Shown: positions 1 to 7,297, counted from the stretch's first letter. The stretch is DNA of 33,996 nucleotides from Acidobacteriaceae bacterium (GCA_030040425.1 JASHTS010000044.1:1-33996); one strand, 5' to 3'. The notes: generated by a model from the sequence alone, not told the origin. Made by a program: numbers and translations.

Positions 1-188
1 CGGCTTGCGTTCCGGCAGCGAAGGCGTGAGCGTGACGCCCACCACCAGACCTTCGGGGGAACTGGTTGCATCCACGCCGTTTCGAAAGGGCACGGCTTCA
101 GCCGTGCCGCGAAGAGCCGTATCAACCGCGGGCTTCAGCCACTGGGGGAAGTTTTTGCATCACCACGGGGCCATGGATGCAACCAGCT
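1..188. other. Left-edge stretch without a confident gene
   Basis: No complete gene is visible between the window edge and the stop codon of the first gene. On the minus strand a frame reading off the left edge stays open from a GTG near 76 for about 25 codons with a moderately coding-like third-position bias. It could be the 5' end of a gene cut by the window, but it has no Shine-Dalgarno and begins inside a repeat, so I do not call it. The rest is the inverted-repeat element at 62-186. Confidence 0.5.
62..186. repeat. 125-bp palindromic element with 13-bp inverted ends
   Basis: The 13 bases at 62-74 (CTGGTTGCATCCA) recur as their exact reverse complement at 174-186. Inside lies a perfect palindrome at 89-108, GGCACGGC-ttca-GCCGTGCC, preceded by GAAAG. 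The same palindrome with CTTTC on the other side, in inverted orientation, occurs at 33328-33347 near the opposite end of the window. A 13-bp perfect inverted repeat within 125 bp is unlikely by chance. The element ends 2 bp before the stop codon of the trans-sulfuration gene, so it may also act as that gene's 3' structure. It resembles the short dispersed palindromes common in Acidobacteriota; whether it was mobile is an inference. Confidence 0.6.
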
Positions 189-1337
189 CTACACGGCGGC
201 GAGGGCCTGGTCGAGGTCGGCGATGAGGTCTTCCTTGTCTTCAATTCCTATCGACAGGCGGATGCGGCCGTCGTTGATGCCCATGCGGCGGCGCACCTCT
301 TCGCTCACCGAGCCGTGGGTGGTGGTGGCCGAGTGCGAGGCGAGCGACTCGACGCCGCCGAGCGACTCGGCATTCAGAAAGATTTTGAGGGCCTTGAGGA
401 AGCGCGCACATTCGTCGCGCGACTTGAGCTCGAAGCTCATCATGGAGCCGAAGCCCTTCTGCTGGCGGCAGGCGAGCTCGTACTGAGGATGGCATTTCAG
501 GCCGGGATAAGCGAGCTTCCGTACCTTGGGATGCGTGGAAAGGAATTCCGCCACGGCGCGGCCATTTTCTTCGTGTTTCTGCACACGCAAAGGGAGGGTC
601 TTGATGCCGCGGAGAACGAGGAAGCACTCGAAGGGCGACATGACCGCGCCTTCGGCCTTCTGCACGAGGATGAAGCGCTCTTTCTGCTCCTGCGTGGAGG
701 TGATGAGCGCGCCGCCCAGGCCGTCGGAGTGGCCGTTGAGGTATTTCGTGGTGGAATGCATCACGATATCGGCGCCGAGCGCAATGGGACTCTGCAGCAC
801 CGGCGAGAGAAAGGTGTTGTCCACGCTGACTTCGGCGCCGTGGGCGTGCGCGATCTTCGCAATGGCGCCGATATCGGCGAGCACCATGAGCGGGTTCGAG
901 GGCGTCTCGAGATGGATGAGCTTGGTATTCGGCTTGATGGCGGCTTCGACGGCGGCGAGATCGCTGGTGTCGACGTACTCGATCTCGATGCCGGAGCGGA
1001 CGACGATCTCGTCGAAGAAGCGGACGGTGCCGGCATAGACGTCAGCCGAGCAGAGGAGATGGTCGCCGCAGCGGAGCATGGCGACAAGGCCGCGGATGGC
1101 GGCCATGCCGGAGGTAAAGGCGTGCCCGCTCACGCCGCCTTCGAGAGCGGCGAGCGCGGTCTCCAGGCGGTCGCGGGTGGGGTTTCCGGCGCGGGAATAG
1201 TCCCAGCCGCGGTCGGTGCCCACGCCGGTGAGCTCAAAGGTGGAAGAGAGATAGACGGGGACGTTGACCGCGCCCGTGAGGGGATCGGGATGCTGGCCGG
1301 CATGGACGGCGAGTGTCGGGTACTTGTACTGGGCCAT
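189..1337 (-). CDS. Trans-sulfuration PLP enzyme (cystathionine gamma-synthase/lyase type)
   Basis: This 382-aa protein belongs to the Cys/Met-metabolism PLP family. It handles sulfur transfer between cysteine, homoserine esters and homocysteine in the cytoplasm. Visible family marks are the N-terminal TLAVHAGQHPDPLTGAV stretch, the YSRAGNPTRDRLE segment, the VDNTF motif and HSTTKYLNGHSD, whose lysine should bind PLP; the C-terminal SIGIED motif is also typical. Length is normal for the family. Sequence alone does not separate cystathionine gamma-synthase, gamma-lyase and O-acylhomoserine sulfhydrylase, so no symbol is given. The ATG at 1337 starts the conserved N-terminus, but no Shine-Dalgarno is visible before it. 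It stands alone: no sulfur gene is adjacent, and a palindromic element follows the stop. Confidence 0.93.
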   Translation of the reverse strand: MAQYKYPTLAVHAGQHPDPLTGAVNVPVYLSSTFELTGVGTDRGWDYSRAGNPTRDRLETALAALEGGVSGHAFTSGMAAIRGLVAMLRCGDHLLCSADVYAGTVRFFDEIVVRSGIEIEYVDTSDLAAVEAAIKPNTKLIHLETPSNPLMVLADIGAIAKIAHAHGAEVSVDNTFLSPVLQSPIALGADIVMHSTTKYLNGHSDGLGGALITSTQEQKERFILVQKAEGAVMSPFECFLVLRGIKTLPLRVQKHEENGRAVAEFLSTHPKVRKLAYPGLKCHPQYELACRQQKGFGSMMSFELKSRDECARFLKALKIFLNAESLGGVESLASHSATTTHGSVSEEVRRRMGINDGRIRLSIGIEDKEDLIADLDQALAAV

Positions 1338-1625
1338 GAGTGGTTTGCTGCGTGCTCCGGTCGGGGAATGGTGCCGTTCTTAGATTAACGTGCCCAGCAG
1401 CATAGGTGCGCCGCGCGGGTCTAAGCGGACGAAATCAGGGCGCGGAGTGCGGTTATAGGCAGACGAATGGAGCCGGCGATGTTGGCGGAGGGTGTTCGCC
1501 TGCCTTTGGACGGACTGTCATGGCGGACCTGGGCGTTACGGGCAGAGCAAACGCGCGAATGCAGGCAAGAAATGGTGAAAGTTGGCGCGTTTTTTGCACG
1601 CTCTTGCGAGCTGTGCGCTCCAAGG
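1338..1625. other. Intergenic stretch upstream of the trans-sulfuration gene
   Basis: I see no gene, RNA gene or clear promoter here. A short minus-strand open stretch ending at 1380 has no usable start codon. No SAM- or SAH-type riboswitch pattern was recognised by eye upstream of the trans-sulfuration gene. Confidence 0.4.
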
Positions 1626-1736
1626 CTACAAATGCCTCGACGGGTCCCCGTAGATGGCGTCGTAGGCCTTCTCGGCCAGGCGGCGAAGGCGGGCGGGGTT
1701 TTCGAGGTCTTCAGGGCGCGGCTCGGGGTCGGGCAT
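1626..1736 (-). CDS. Possible small protein, 36 aa
   Basis: An ATG at 1736 opens a 36-codon frame ending in TAG at 1626. The product is very charged: MPDPEPRPEDLENPARL at the start, then RRLAEKAYDAIYGDP, which could form a short helix. Codon use (GCC, GAG, AAG, TAC, GAC, CGC) matches the real genes around it, with C or G at most third positions, which random intergenic DNA here does not show. Against it, there is no good Shine-Dalgarno and the family is not one I recognise. Function unknown. A 6-bp GC hairpin with a TTC loop lies upstream at 1787-1801. Confidence 0.4.
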   Translation of the reverse strand: MPDPEPRPEDLENPARLRRLAEKAYDAIYGDPSRHL

Positions 1737-1827
1737 GATCGCAGGGATTCTGGAGAGATTTTAGCGGAAACACGGTAAATTCTTTCGCCCCCTTCGGGGG
1801 CTTCCGGTCATGAATGGAGGCGAGAAC

Positions 1828-1986
1828 CGGCAGGTGGCGCGGTCAAGTTCGCCACTCTGACTTCTCCCCAATGGACTGTGCCCCATTCAAAACGCGCATT
1901 TTGCGTTTTGAGTGGGAAAGCGCGTAGGACTCAGCCTAGACCGATACCGCCCGCTCATCGCAAAGAACGCGATGAACGGGGCACAG
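1828..1986. repeat. REPIN-like element: transposase-less copy of the RAYT unit
   Basis: The core at 1876-1986 is bounded by 9-bp perfect inverted ends, CTGTGCCCC (1876-1884) and GGGGCACAG (1978-1986). Each end carries a hairpin: 1882-1895 pairs with 1903-1916 (14 bp with one G.T, 7-nt loop), and 1950-1961 pairs with 1969-1980 (12 bp, one mismatch). Read from the outside, both ends share TGAAYGGGGCACAG, so they are two REP sequences in inverted orientation, the arrangement called a REPIN or BIME. Bases 1862-1924 are identical to 2652-2714, and 1949-1986 differ from 3269-3306 at one base, so this is the neighbouring transposase element with its gene missing. Weaker similarity extends left to about 1828. 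Confidence 0.85.
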
Positions 1987-2039
1987 CCGGTTCCAACCCA
2001 GTGTCTCAGGACGGCCCTTGCCCGGGCACCTGCCCGATT

Positions 2040-2606
2040 CTAGGACTTGAGAAAATGTCTCCGCCATAGCCATACCATCGTCAGAATAATAATGCCCGGG
2101 ATTGTCGTGACGGCAGCCCGCTCCGCCGCCAGTGGATATGCTCCCTCAGCCAGTTCCAACCCAACCTCCGGAATTCCGATTTCGAGTCTTGCTTCTCTGG
2201 CTGGACCGTTCACCTCGTGGTTTACGTCAACGATAATTCTTTGTCGCATGCCTCGCTGAGGGTGGTAGTCAGTCAGCTTAATAATGTTGGCACCATCAAG
2301 TTCTCTGTTATATGCTCCTTGATCAATTACTACGTCTTGGCTATCAACGATTCGCCAGTCCAAATCTACTTGCGTATCTCTGCTCGGAAATTTAGGCCAA
2401 TAGAGGGTCACTTGGTAGGTGCCATCCAGTTCGGGATCAAAGTAAGCCGACACAAATTGGCCCCGTTGGAGGACGATCTGCTCCGATATCGGCTGAGAAT
2501 CATGCGTTCGCGCCCAAAGAAAGAGGCCGACAAATGGGAGCAGGCCCAAACCGACTAAGACCCATCCGAAACCGATTACAGTTCTTGTGGACAGCCATGC
2601 CTTCAT
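2040..2606 (-). CDS. Hypothetical membrane-anchored protein, 188 aa
   Basis: I do not recognise the family. There is one hydrophobic segment at about residues 9-30 and a second at about 162-182 followed by WRRHFLKS. The stretch between them, about 130 residues and rich in beta-type sequence (QVTLYWPKF, VDLDWRIVDSQDVVID), would lie outside the membrane, so the protein is probably anchored at both ends with an extracytoplasmic beta domain. The ATG at 2606 has a strong AGGAG 7 nt upstream. The gene is visibly less GC-rich than its neighbours, with more A/T at third positions. It lies between two direct copies of the REP/RAYT element: one ends about 50 bp after the stop, the other begins about 13 bp before the start. 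Recent acquisition is plausible. Confidence 0.8.
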   Translation of the reverse strand: MKAWLSTRTVIGFGWVLVGLGLLPFVGLFLWARTHDSQPISEQIVLQRGQFVSAYFDPELDGTYQVTLYWPKFPSRDTQVDLDWRIVDSQDVVIDQGAYNRELDGANIIKLTDYHPQRGMRQRIIVDVNHEVNGPAREARLEIGIPEVGLELAEGAYPLAAERAAVTTIPGIIILTMVWLWRRHFLKS

Positions 2607-2618
2607 GACCGCTCCTTT

Positions 2619-3306
2619 CGGCAGGTGGCCGGGTCACGTTCTTTCACCCTGTTCTCCCCAATGGACTGTGCCCCATTCAAAACGCGCATTTTGCGTTTTG
2701 AGTGGGAAAGCGCGATCTCTCGCCTTTCTTCCACCGTACTCCCTCGGGGAGCTGATTGCCGCGCCGAAACGCCGTCCACTGCGATTCGATTTCGACCGTC
2801 CCCCGCAGGCCAGTCGCGTAGTGCCGGTAGCTCGACCATGGCCAGTCTTCGGGTTTTGCAACCAGCCCGCGCACCACCGGATTGCGATGGATATAGCGGA
2901 TCACCTCAGAGCGAGCCTCTTCTCCGTGGACGTTGCTGTCGTAATAGCGGTCTTGCCAGAACTTCTCGCGGCGCCCTCTCAGCTTGCGCGAAGTGATCTG
3001 CTTAAGCGCCTTGAGAAATTGCGCAAGCAGAATACCCCTCGGCTCGTTGACCAGCAGGTGAACGTGCTCGGGCATCAAAACGTAAGCATAAACCCGCGCC
3101 TGATGCCGTGCGCGCGCCTGCTCCAGCACGGCTTCGACTGTCTCCCTGGCTCCCGGCACCTCCAGCAGCGGGATACGGTGAAAACAACTGAAGGTGACGA
3201 AGTGCAACGACTCGGCCGTCTGGAACCGCTTCAAGCCGCTCGGCATGGACCCATCTTAGCCCCACAGCGCCCGCTCATCGCTAAGAACGCGATGAACGGG
3301 GCACAG
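2619..3306. mobile_element. RAYT unit: Y1 transposase gene flanked by REP ends
   Basis: The unit has the same two ends as the element at 1828-1986, in the same orientation: a left REP hairpin at 2672-2706 with CTGTGCCCC at 2666-2674, and a right REP hairpin at about 3270-3300 with GGGGCACAG at 3298-3306. Between them, in place of the short spacer of the solo copy, lies the transposase gene. This matches the known RAYT system, in which a single-copy tyrosine transposase is bracketed by the REP sequences it is thought to process. The left boundary at about 2619 is taken from the start of similarity to the solo copy and is approximate. Confidence 0.8.
2677..3246 (-). CDS. REP-associated tyrosine transposase (RAYT, IS200-like Y1 family)
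   Basis: This 189-aa HUH/Y1 single-strand DNA nuclease is expected to cut and join REP hairpins. The HUH metal site is His61-Val-His63 (MPEHVHLL), and the likely nucleophile is Tyr118 in the RYIHRNPV helix. It is followed by the family signature PEDWPWSSYRHY. The N-terminal HFVTFSCFHRIPLL strand is also typical. Length fits RAYTs (about 150-250 aa). The reading frame runs into the left REP hairpin, so the last ten residues (PTQNAKCAF region) are encoded by the repeat and the stop lies in its stem. The start at 3246 lies close to the right REP. It is transcribed toward the 188-aa gene 70 bp downstream. All key residues are present, so it may be active. Confidence 0.93.
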   Translation of the reverse strand: MPSGLKRFQTAESLHFVTFSCFHRIPLLEVPGARETVEAVLEQARARHQARVYAYVLMPEHVHLLVNEPRGILLAQFLKALKQITSRKLRGRREKFWQDRYYDSNVHGEEARSEVIRYIHRNPVVRGLVAKPEDWPWSSYRHYATGLRGTVEIESQWTAFRRGNQLPEGVRWKKGERSRFPTQNAKCAF

Positions 3307-3373
3307 CTTTTATAGCTCTACGCGCTGGCGATGACCGGGCCAACTGCCCTGAAGGCCACTGCTCCCTCCGCGA

Positions 3374-4480
3374 TTACTGGGCGACCTGGGCGGTTTGCTT
3401 GGGGCGGCGGGTTACGGGGAAATATCCGGTGCGGGTGCGGACGGTGAGCGGGCCCAAGCCTTTGGCTTCAGCCTTGACCTCGATGCGGCGAAAGCCGGGA
3501 TCGGACATGGGCTTGGTGGAGCGGTAGCCGAGAGTGTACTGGCTGCGGATGTCGCGGGCGACCTCGGCGGCGATCTGATCGACTTCTTCAATGGATTTGG
3601 GGAAGAAGGCCATGCCGCCGGTCTCCGTGGAGAGCATTTCGAGAGCGCGGCGGGCGTGGCGGACCTCGGCGCGACTCATCTCATCGCCGAAGAGAAGGCC
3701 GATGGAGTAGATGACCGGGCCGGAGAGCTCCTGCACGCGGTGGATGGTCTGCTCGAGGTTCAGCGTGGAAGCATTGTCTTCGCCGTCGGTGATGAGGACG
3801 AGAACCTGCTTGGGACGGCTGCCCTCTTCGACGAGATGATCGGCGGAGGCGACGACGGCGTCGTAGAGAGCGGTGCCGCCCTTCGAGTCAATGTGGGCGA
3901 GCCCGTCTCGCAGCTTGGCCGGATCGGAGGTGAAGTCGGCGTCGATAAAGGCTTCATCAGAGAAATTGACGACGAAGGCCTGGTCCTGGGGATTGGAGGC
4001 AAGGACGAGATCGAGGGCGCTCTTGTTGACCGAAGGACGCTTGCGGTACATGGAGCCTGAGTTGTCGATCACGAGGCCGATGGAGACGGGAAGATCGGTG
4101 TGCTGGAAACTCAGGAGGGTTTGTTTGACGCCGTCTTCGTAGACCTGGAAATCGTCCTTGGTGAGATTCTGGACGATCCTGTTGCCGGCGAGGACGGTGG
4201 CATTGAGGACCACTTCGTCGACATCGGTTCGCAGGACGTAGCCCTCTTTGCCCTGTTTCGGCAGAGGCGCGGCCGCAGCAGGCTCGACGCCGTCGGGCGA
4301 GCGGACGGGATCGGCGTCGTGCGGAAGAGTGGGCGCCTGGGACCCGGACTGGGCGGAGACGGGCGCCTGCGCGGCGAGCGGAAGCGCGGGCGCGGAAACA
4401 GAGGAAAACGCAAGCGCTGCCGCAGCGAACAGAGCCAACCTGAAGATGTTCGGCGGCGGAACGTTATTGCAAGGGCGCAT
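3374..4480 (-). CDS. Secreted VWA-domain protein, acidobacterial type (1)
   Basis: With the ATG at 4480 the protein has 368 aa: a signal peptide (hydrophobic LALFAAAALAFSSVSAPAL ending near AAQA), a Pro/Ala-rich linker, a beta segment (LNATVLAGNRIVQNL, DFQVYEDGVKQ) typical of the 'VWFA-related Acidobacterial domain' family, then a von Willebrand A domain. The MIDAS motif is intact, DNSGSM from Asp139, with the later VLITDGEDN strand. The C-terminus ends in VRTRTGYFP, shared with the gene upstream. Function in the family is unknown; extracytoplasmic metal-dependent protein binding is an inference. Its start overlaps the end of the upstream VWA gene by 17 bp, so the two form an operon. A longer start at 4498 is possible; neither has a clear Shine-Dalgarno. 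Confidence 0.88.
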   Translation of the reverse strand: MRPCNNVPPPNIFRLALFAAAALAFSSVSAPALPLAAQAPVSAQSGSQAPTLPHDADPVRSPDGVEPAAAAPLPKQGKEGYVLRTDVDEVVLNATVLAGNRIVQNLTKDDFQVYEDGVKQTLLSFQHTDLPVSIGLVIDNSGSMYRKRPSVNKSALDLVLASNPQDQAFVVNFSDEAFIDADFTSDPAKLRDGLAHIDSKGGTALYDAVVASADHLVEEGSRPKQVLVLITDGEDNASTLNLEQTIHRVQELSGPVIYSIGLLFGDEMSRAEVRHARRALEMLSTETGGMAFFPKSIEEVDQIAAEVARDIRSQYTLGYRSTKPMSDPGFRRIEVKAEAKGLGPLTVRTRTGYFPVTRRPKQTAQVAQ

Positions 4481-5618
4481 AGTAACCGGTGCGAGCATAT
4501 ACAGAGAGTGGAGGCAGCCCCGGAGGAGGATTTACCTTCACTTTCACTTTACGCCACTTGCCATCCTTGGCCATATCGGAAGGGTTGTAACCGATGACGT
4601 ACTGATTCCGCAGCTCGGTGGAGATCTTTTCGGCGATGTCGCTCATCTCGTCGACGTCGTCGACGCGGAACATGCGGCCTCCGGTGGAATCGCTGAGGTC
4701 TTCGAGCAGCTGCGGTCCGGCGCGCTCCTCAGGGGTGGGAGCATAGGGATCGAAGATGCCGATGGAGTAAATTTCGACGTCGGACTCGCGGACCTGGGCG
4801 CGGACTTCACCTTCGGTGTAGCGGGAGCGGTTGTCGCCGCCGTCGGAGACGACGAGCAGCGCCTTGCGCTCATGGCGGGCGTCTTTCATCTTGGCCACGC
4901 CGTAATAAATTGCGTCAAGAAGCGCGGTGCGATGGCCGGCGTGCACAGTGGCGAGGCGCGCCTCAATATCGTCAGCAGAGCTGGTGAAGTCTTCGATGAG
5001 CTCGGGGCGATCATTGAAGCCGATGACGAAAAACTCGTCCTGGGGATTCGCAGTTTTGATGAATTGCAGAATGGCATCTTTGGCGCGCGCGAGCTTGGAA
5101 GTCATGGAGCCGGAGAGATCGAAGATGATGCCGATGGAGACGGGCGCGTCTTCACAGGCGAAACTGGTGATCTTCTGCTCGGAGTTGTTTTCGAAGACCT
5201 GGAAGTCATTCTGCTCGAGGCCGGTGACGAGGCGGTTCATGGGATCGGTGATGGTGACGGGGACGAGCACCAGGTTGACGTCCATACGGATGAAGGAACC
5301 CGGGTGAACCCGCAGGGCCTTGATGCCGGTCTCCGGAGGCGCTTCGGCGCCCTTGGGCTCGGTGGTGGACGAGGTGGCCGTGGCGGGCGGCTGGACGTGC
5401 ACACGGTTCAACTGGTCGTCCTGGGCCCGGATTTGCGGCGCAAGGCAGAAGAGAGCCGCGAAAGCGCAAAGGAGAGCGAAGATCAGGGTGAGCTGGGCAG
5501 GAATTGCTTGCCACACGGAGGAACGAGCAGGTGCGAGACAGGAGAGCATTCCCGGGCGGACCAGATTCAGGTTGCCGCCCCCTTGCGGCGATACCCTCGG
5601 TCGGGAATGCGTAGTCAT
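4464..5618 (-). CDS. Secreted VWA-domain protein, acidobacterial type (2)
   Basis: From the ATG at 5618 the protein has 384 aa. About 40 residues precede a strong hydrophobic segment (LTLIFALLCAFAALFCLAP, then QIRAQ), which may be a signal peptide with a long n-region or a signal anchor. The beta segment VNLVLVPVTITDPMNRLVTG with DFQVFENNSEQKI marks the acidobacterial VWA family. The VWA domain follows with an intact MIDAS, DLSGSM from Asp167, and LLVVSDGGDN. The end, VYARTGYYAP, closely resembles that of the downstream partner, so the pair probably arose by duplication. The frame is open up to 5750, but 5618 leaves room for the TGC-TACTAT promoter-like site at 5645-5653. A start at 5549, nearer the hydrophobic segment, is the alternative. 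Confidence 0.85.
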   Translation of the reverse strand: MTTHSRPRVSPQGGGNLNLVRPGMLSCLAPARSSVWQAIPAQLTLIFALLCAFAALFCLAPQIRAQDDQLNRVHVQPPATATSSTTEPKGAEAPPETGIKALRVHPGSFIRMDVNLVLVPVTITDPMNRLVTGLEQNDFQVFENNSEQKITSFACEDAPVSIGIIFDLSGSMTSKLARAKDAILQFIKTANPQDEFFVIGFNDRPELIEDFTSSADDIEARLATVHAGHRTALLDAIYYGVAKMKDARHERKALLVVSDGGDNRSRYTEGEVRAQVRESDVEIYSIGIFDPYAPTPEERAGPQLLEDLSDSTGGRMFRVDDVDEMSDIAEKISTELRNQYVIGYNPSDMAKDGKWRKVKVKVNPPPGLPPLSVYARTGYYAPLQ

Positions 5619-5644
5619 GGAGGAGCACCTAGACGTTGGACGCG

Positions 5645-5653
5645 ATAGTAGCA
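5645..5653 (-). promoter_or_regulatory. Candidate extended -10 promoter for the VWA operon
   Basis: On the minus strand this reads TGC-TACTAT, an extended -10 pattern. It would place the start of transcription near 5637, about 20 nt before the ATG at 5618. No good -35 is visible, and extended -10 promoters need little of one. The 5619-5843 region separates this operon from the divergent DUF1015 gene, so a promoter is needed here. Confidence 0.3.
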
Positions 5654-5843
5654 CGATTGGCGCTTTCCCTGCGTAACCAGATTGTAATTCCCGGGTTCCG
5701 AATCCCGGTATGTTGGTGACGGAGGCCCATCGAGGAGGCTCGCGATACAATCGATGCTAAGCGATCCGGTGTCCCGATTCTCCGGGAGGAGTAGGCCGGC
5801 GGCTGAAAAATCAAGCGATTTAGAGCGGAGCACGACCTATCCG

Positions 5844-7247
5844 ATGGCTCGCATATATCCGTTTCGCGCCTGGCGCTACAATCCATCAACCGTTCGTCTG
5901 GACGAGGTGGTCACCCAGCCTTACGACAAGATATCTCCTGCAATGCAGCAGGCTTATTATCGGCGCAGCCCCCATAACCTGGTCCGCATCATCCTCGGAC
6001 TGCCTGAACTCTTCGATGCCGACGGGCGCGAAAATGTGTATACGCGCGCCGGCCGGGATTTTCGCGCCTGGCGCGACGAGGGCGTGCTGATCCAGGAGAA
6101 GGAGCCGTGCGTAATGGCGTACGCTCAGCGGTTTACGGTTCCCGGAAGCACGACGGTGAAGGAGCGGCGGGGCTTCATCGCGCTGGGCAAGCTGCAGGAG
6201 TATGCGGACCGGGTGGTCTTCCGGCACGAGCAGACGCTTTCCAAACCGAAGAGCGACCGGCTGAACCTGTTGAAGGCGACGCGGGCGCACTTCGGGCAGA
6301 TCTTCATGCTGTATTCCGATCCTTCGGCCGCGGTGGAGCGGATTCTGTTCGATGAGTTTCCTTGCGGATCTTACAGCAGAGGCGAATGCGGCGAGCAGAC
6401 TTACTACCAAGGCAAGAGCGGGCCAGCGGATGCCGAGGTGACGGACGAGTACGGCGTGCTGCACCGGATCTGGCGGATCAGCGACGCGGCGACCATCAAT
6501 CTGCTGACGACGGCGATGGCGGACAAGAAGCTGATCATTGCCGACGGGCACCATCGCTACGAGACGGCGCTCAACTATGCAAAGGAGTTCGACGAGCACC
6601 GCGGGGAACGCGCGGAGCACAGCGCGCAGCGCCTGCCGCAGCCAGCGTACCCCGAAGCGGCGGCGATGATGACCTTCGTGAACATGGACTCGGACGGGCT
6701 GGTGATTCTACCCACGCACCGCGTAGTGCACAGCCTGGAGGGGTTCGACGCGGCCAGGTTCCGCAATGCAGCGGAGGAGTTCTTTTCGACGGAGATGCTG
6801 GCCGGCACGGATGCCGCCGATTACGTGAAGACGCTCGCCGAACAGAAGGGCACGGCGTTTGTGGCGGTAACGCAGGAGGGCGCTTTGCTGCTGAAGGCCC
6901 GTCCGGATGCGGTGGCAAAGGCGCTCAAGGATGTTCCGGAGCGGCAGCGGCAACTGGATCTCACGCAATTGCACGCCATTCTTCTCGACAGGCTGCTGGG
7001 CCTCGATGCCGAGAAAGTGCGCGAGCAGACGAACATCCGCTATCTGCGCGACGCAAACGAGGCGGTGGAGCAGGTGCAGCCCACCACGGCCGGCGGGCGC
7101 GGCGAAGCCAATGTGACCTTTCTCACCAATCCCGTGACCATGGAGCAATTGAAAGAGGTGGCTTTTGCCGGCGAGGTGATGCCGCAGAAGTCGACGGATT
7201 TTTATCCCAAGCTTCTGAGCGGGCTGGCGATTTATGCACTGGAGTGA
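5844..7247 (+). CDS. DUF1015 family protein
   Basis: This 467-aa protein belongs to the DUF1015 family, found in many bacteria and archaea and of unknown biochemical role. The ATG at 5844 gives the family's usual beginning, MARIYPFRAWRYNP, followed by VVTQPYDKISPAMQ and the YYRRSPHNLVRI block. The central IADGHHRYETAL motif, with paired histidines and an acidic residue, is the best candidate for an active or metal site. FLTNPVTMEQL and MPQKSTDFYPKL close the protein as usual. Length is normal. The frame extends 30 codons upstream, but that part is not conserved. A GGAG lies about 14 nt before the start. It is divergent from the VWA pair, and a 50-bp gap separates it from the amidase operon. 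Confidence 0.93.
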   Translation: MARIYPFRAWRYNPSTVRLDEVVTQPYDKISPAMQQAYYRRSPHNLVRIILGLPELFDADGRENVYTRAGRDFRAWRDEGVLIQEKEPCVMAYAQRFTVPGSTTVKERRGFIALGKLQEYADRVVFRHEQTLSKPKSDRLNLLKATRAHFGQIFMLYSDPSAAVERILFDEFPCGSYSRGECGEQTYYQGKSGPADAEVTDEYGVLHRIWRISDAATINLLTTAMADKKLIIADGHHRYETALNYAKEFDEHRGERAEHSAQRLPQPAYPEAAAMMTFVNMDSDGLVILPTHRVVHSLEGFDAARFRNAAEEFFSTEMLAGTDAADYVKTLAEQKGTAFVAVTQEGALLLKARPDAVAKALKDVPERQRQLDLTQLHAILLDRLLGLDAEKVREQTNIRYLRDANEAVEQVQPTTAGGRGEANVTFLTNPVTMEQLKEVAFAGEVMPQKSTDFYPKLLSGLAIYALE

Positions 7248-7297
7248 AGAACAGTAGTCGGTGAACAGTGGTCAGTGAGCCGACGAGCGGACGTCTG

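Noticed and set aside
66-1388. 440-codon open frame opposite the trans-sulfuration gene
   Set aside because: The opposite strand encodes a well-conserved PLP enzyme with intact active-site motifs; this frame is its shadow.
1380-1500. Minus-strand open stretch ending in LDPRGAPMLLGTLI just upstream of the trans-sulfuration gene
   Set aside because: It has no usable start codon after the preceding in-frame stop and uses the rare TTA codon twice. It may be a relic, but nothing supports it as a gene.
1787-1801. GCCCCC-ttc-GGGGGC hairpin as a terminator
   Set aside because: No T-run follows on either strand, and there is no convincing gene end to serve; it may be just another short palindrome.
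5690-5708. Sequence GGGTTCCGAATCCC resembling a tRNA T-arm
   Set aside because: The loop has an extra base, and no matching acceptor, D or anticodon arms were found around it. It is a small palindrome, not a tRNA.
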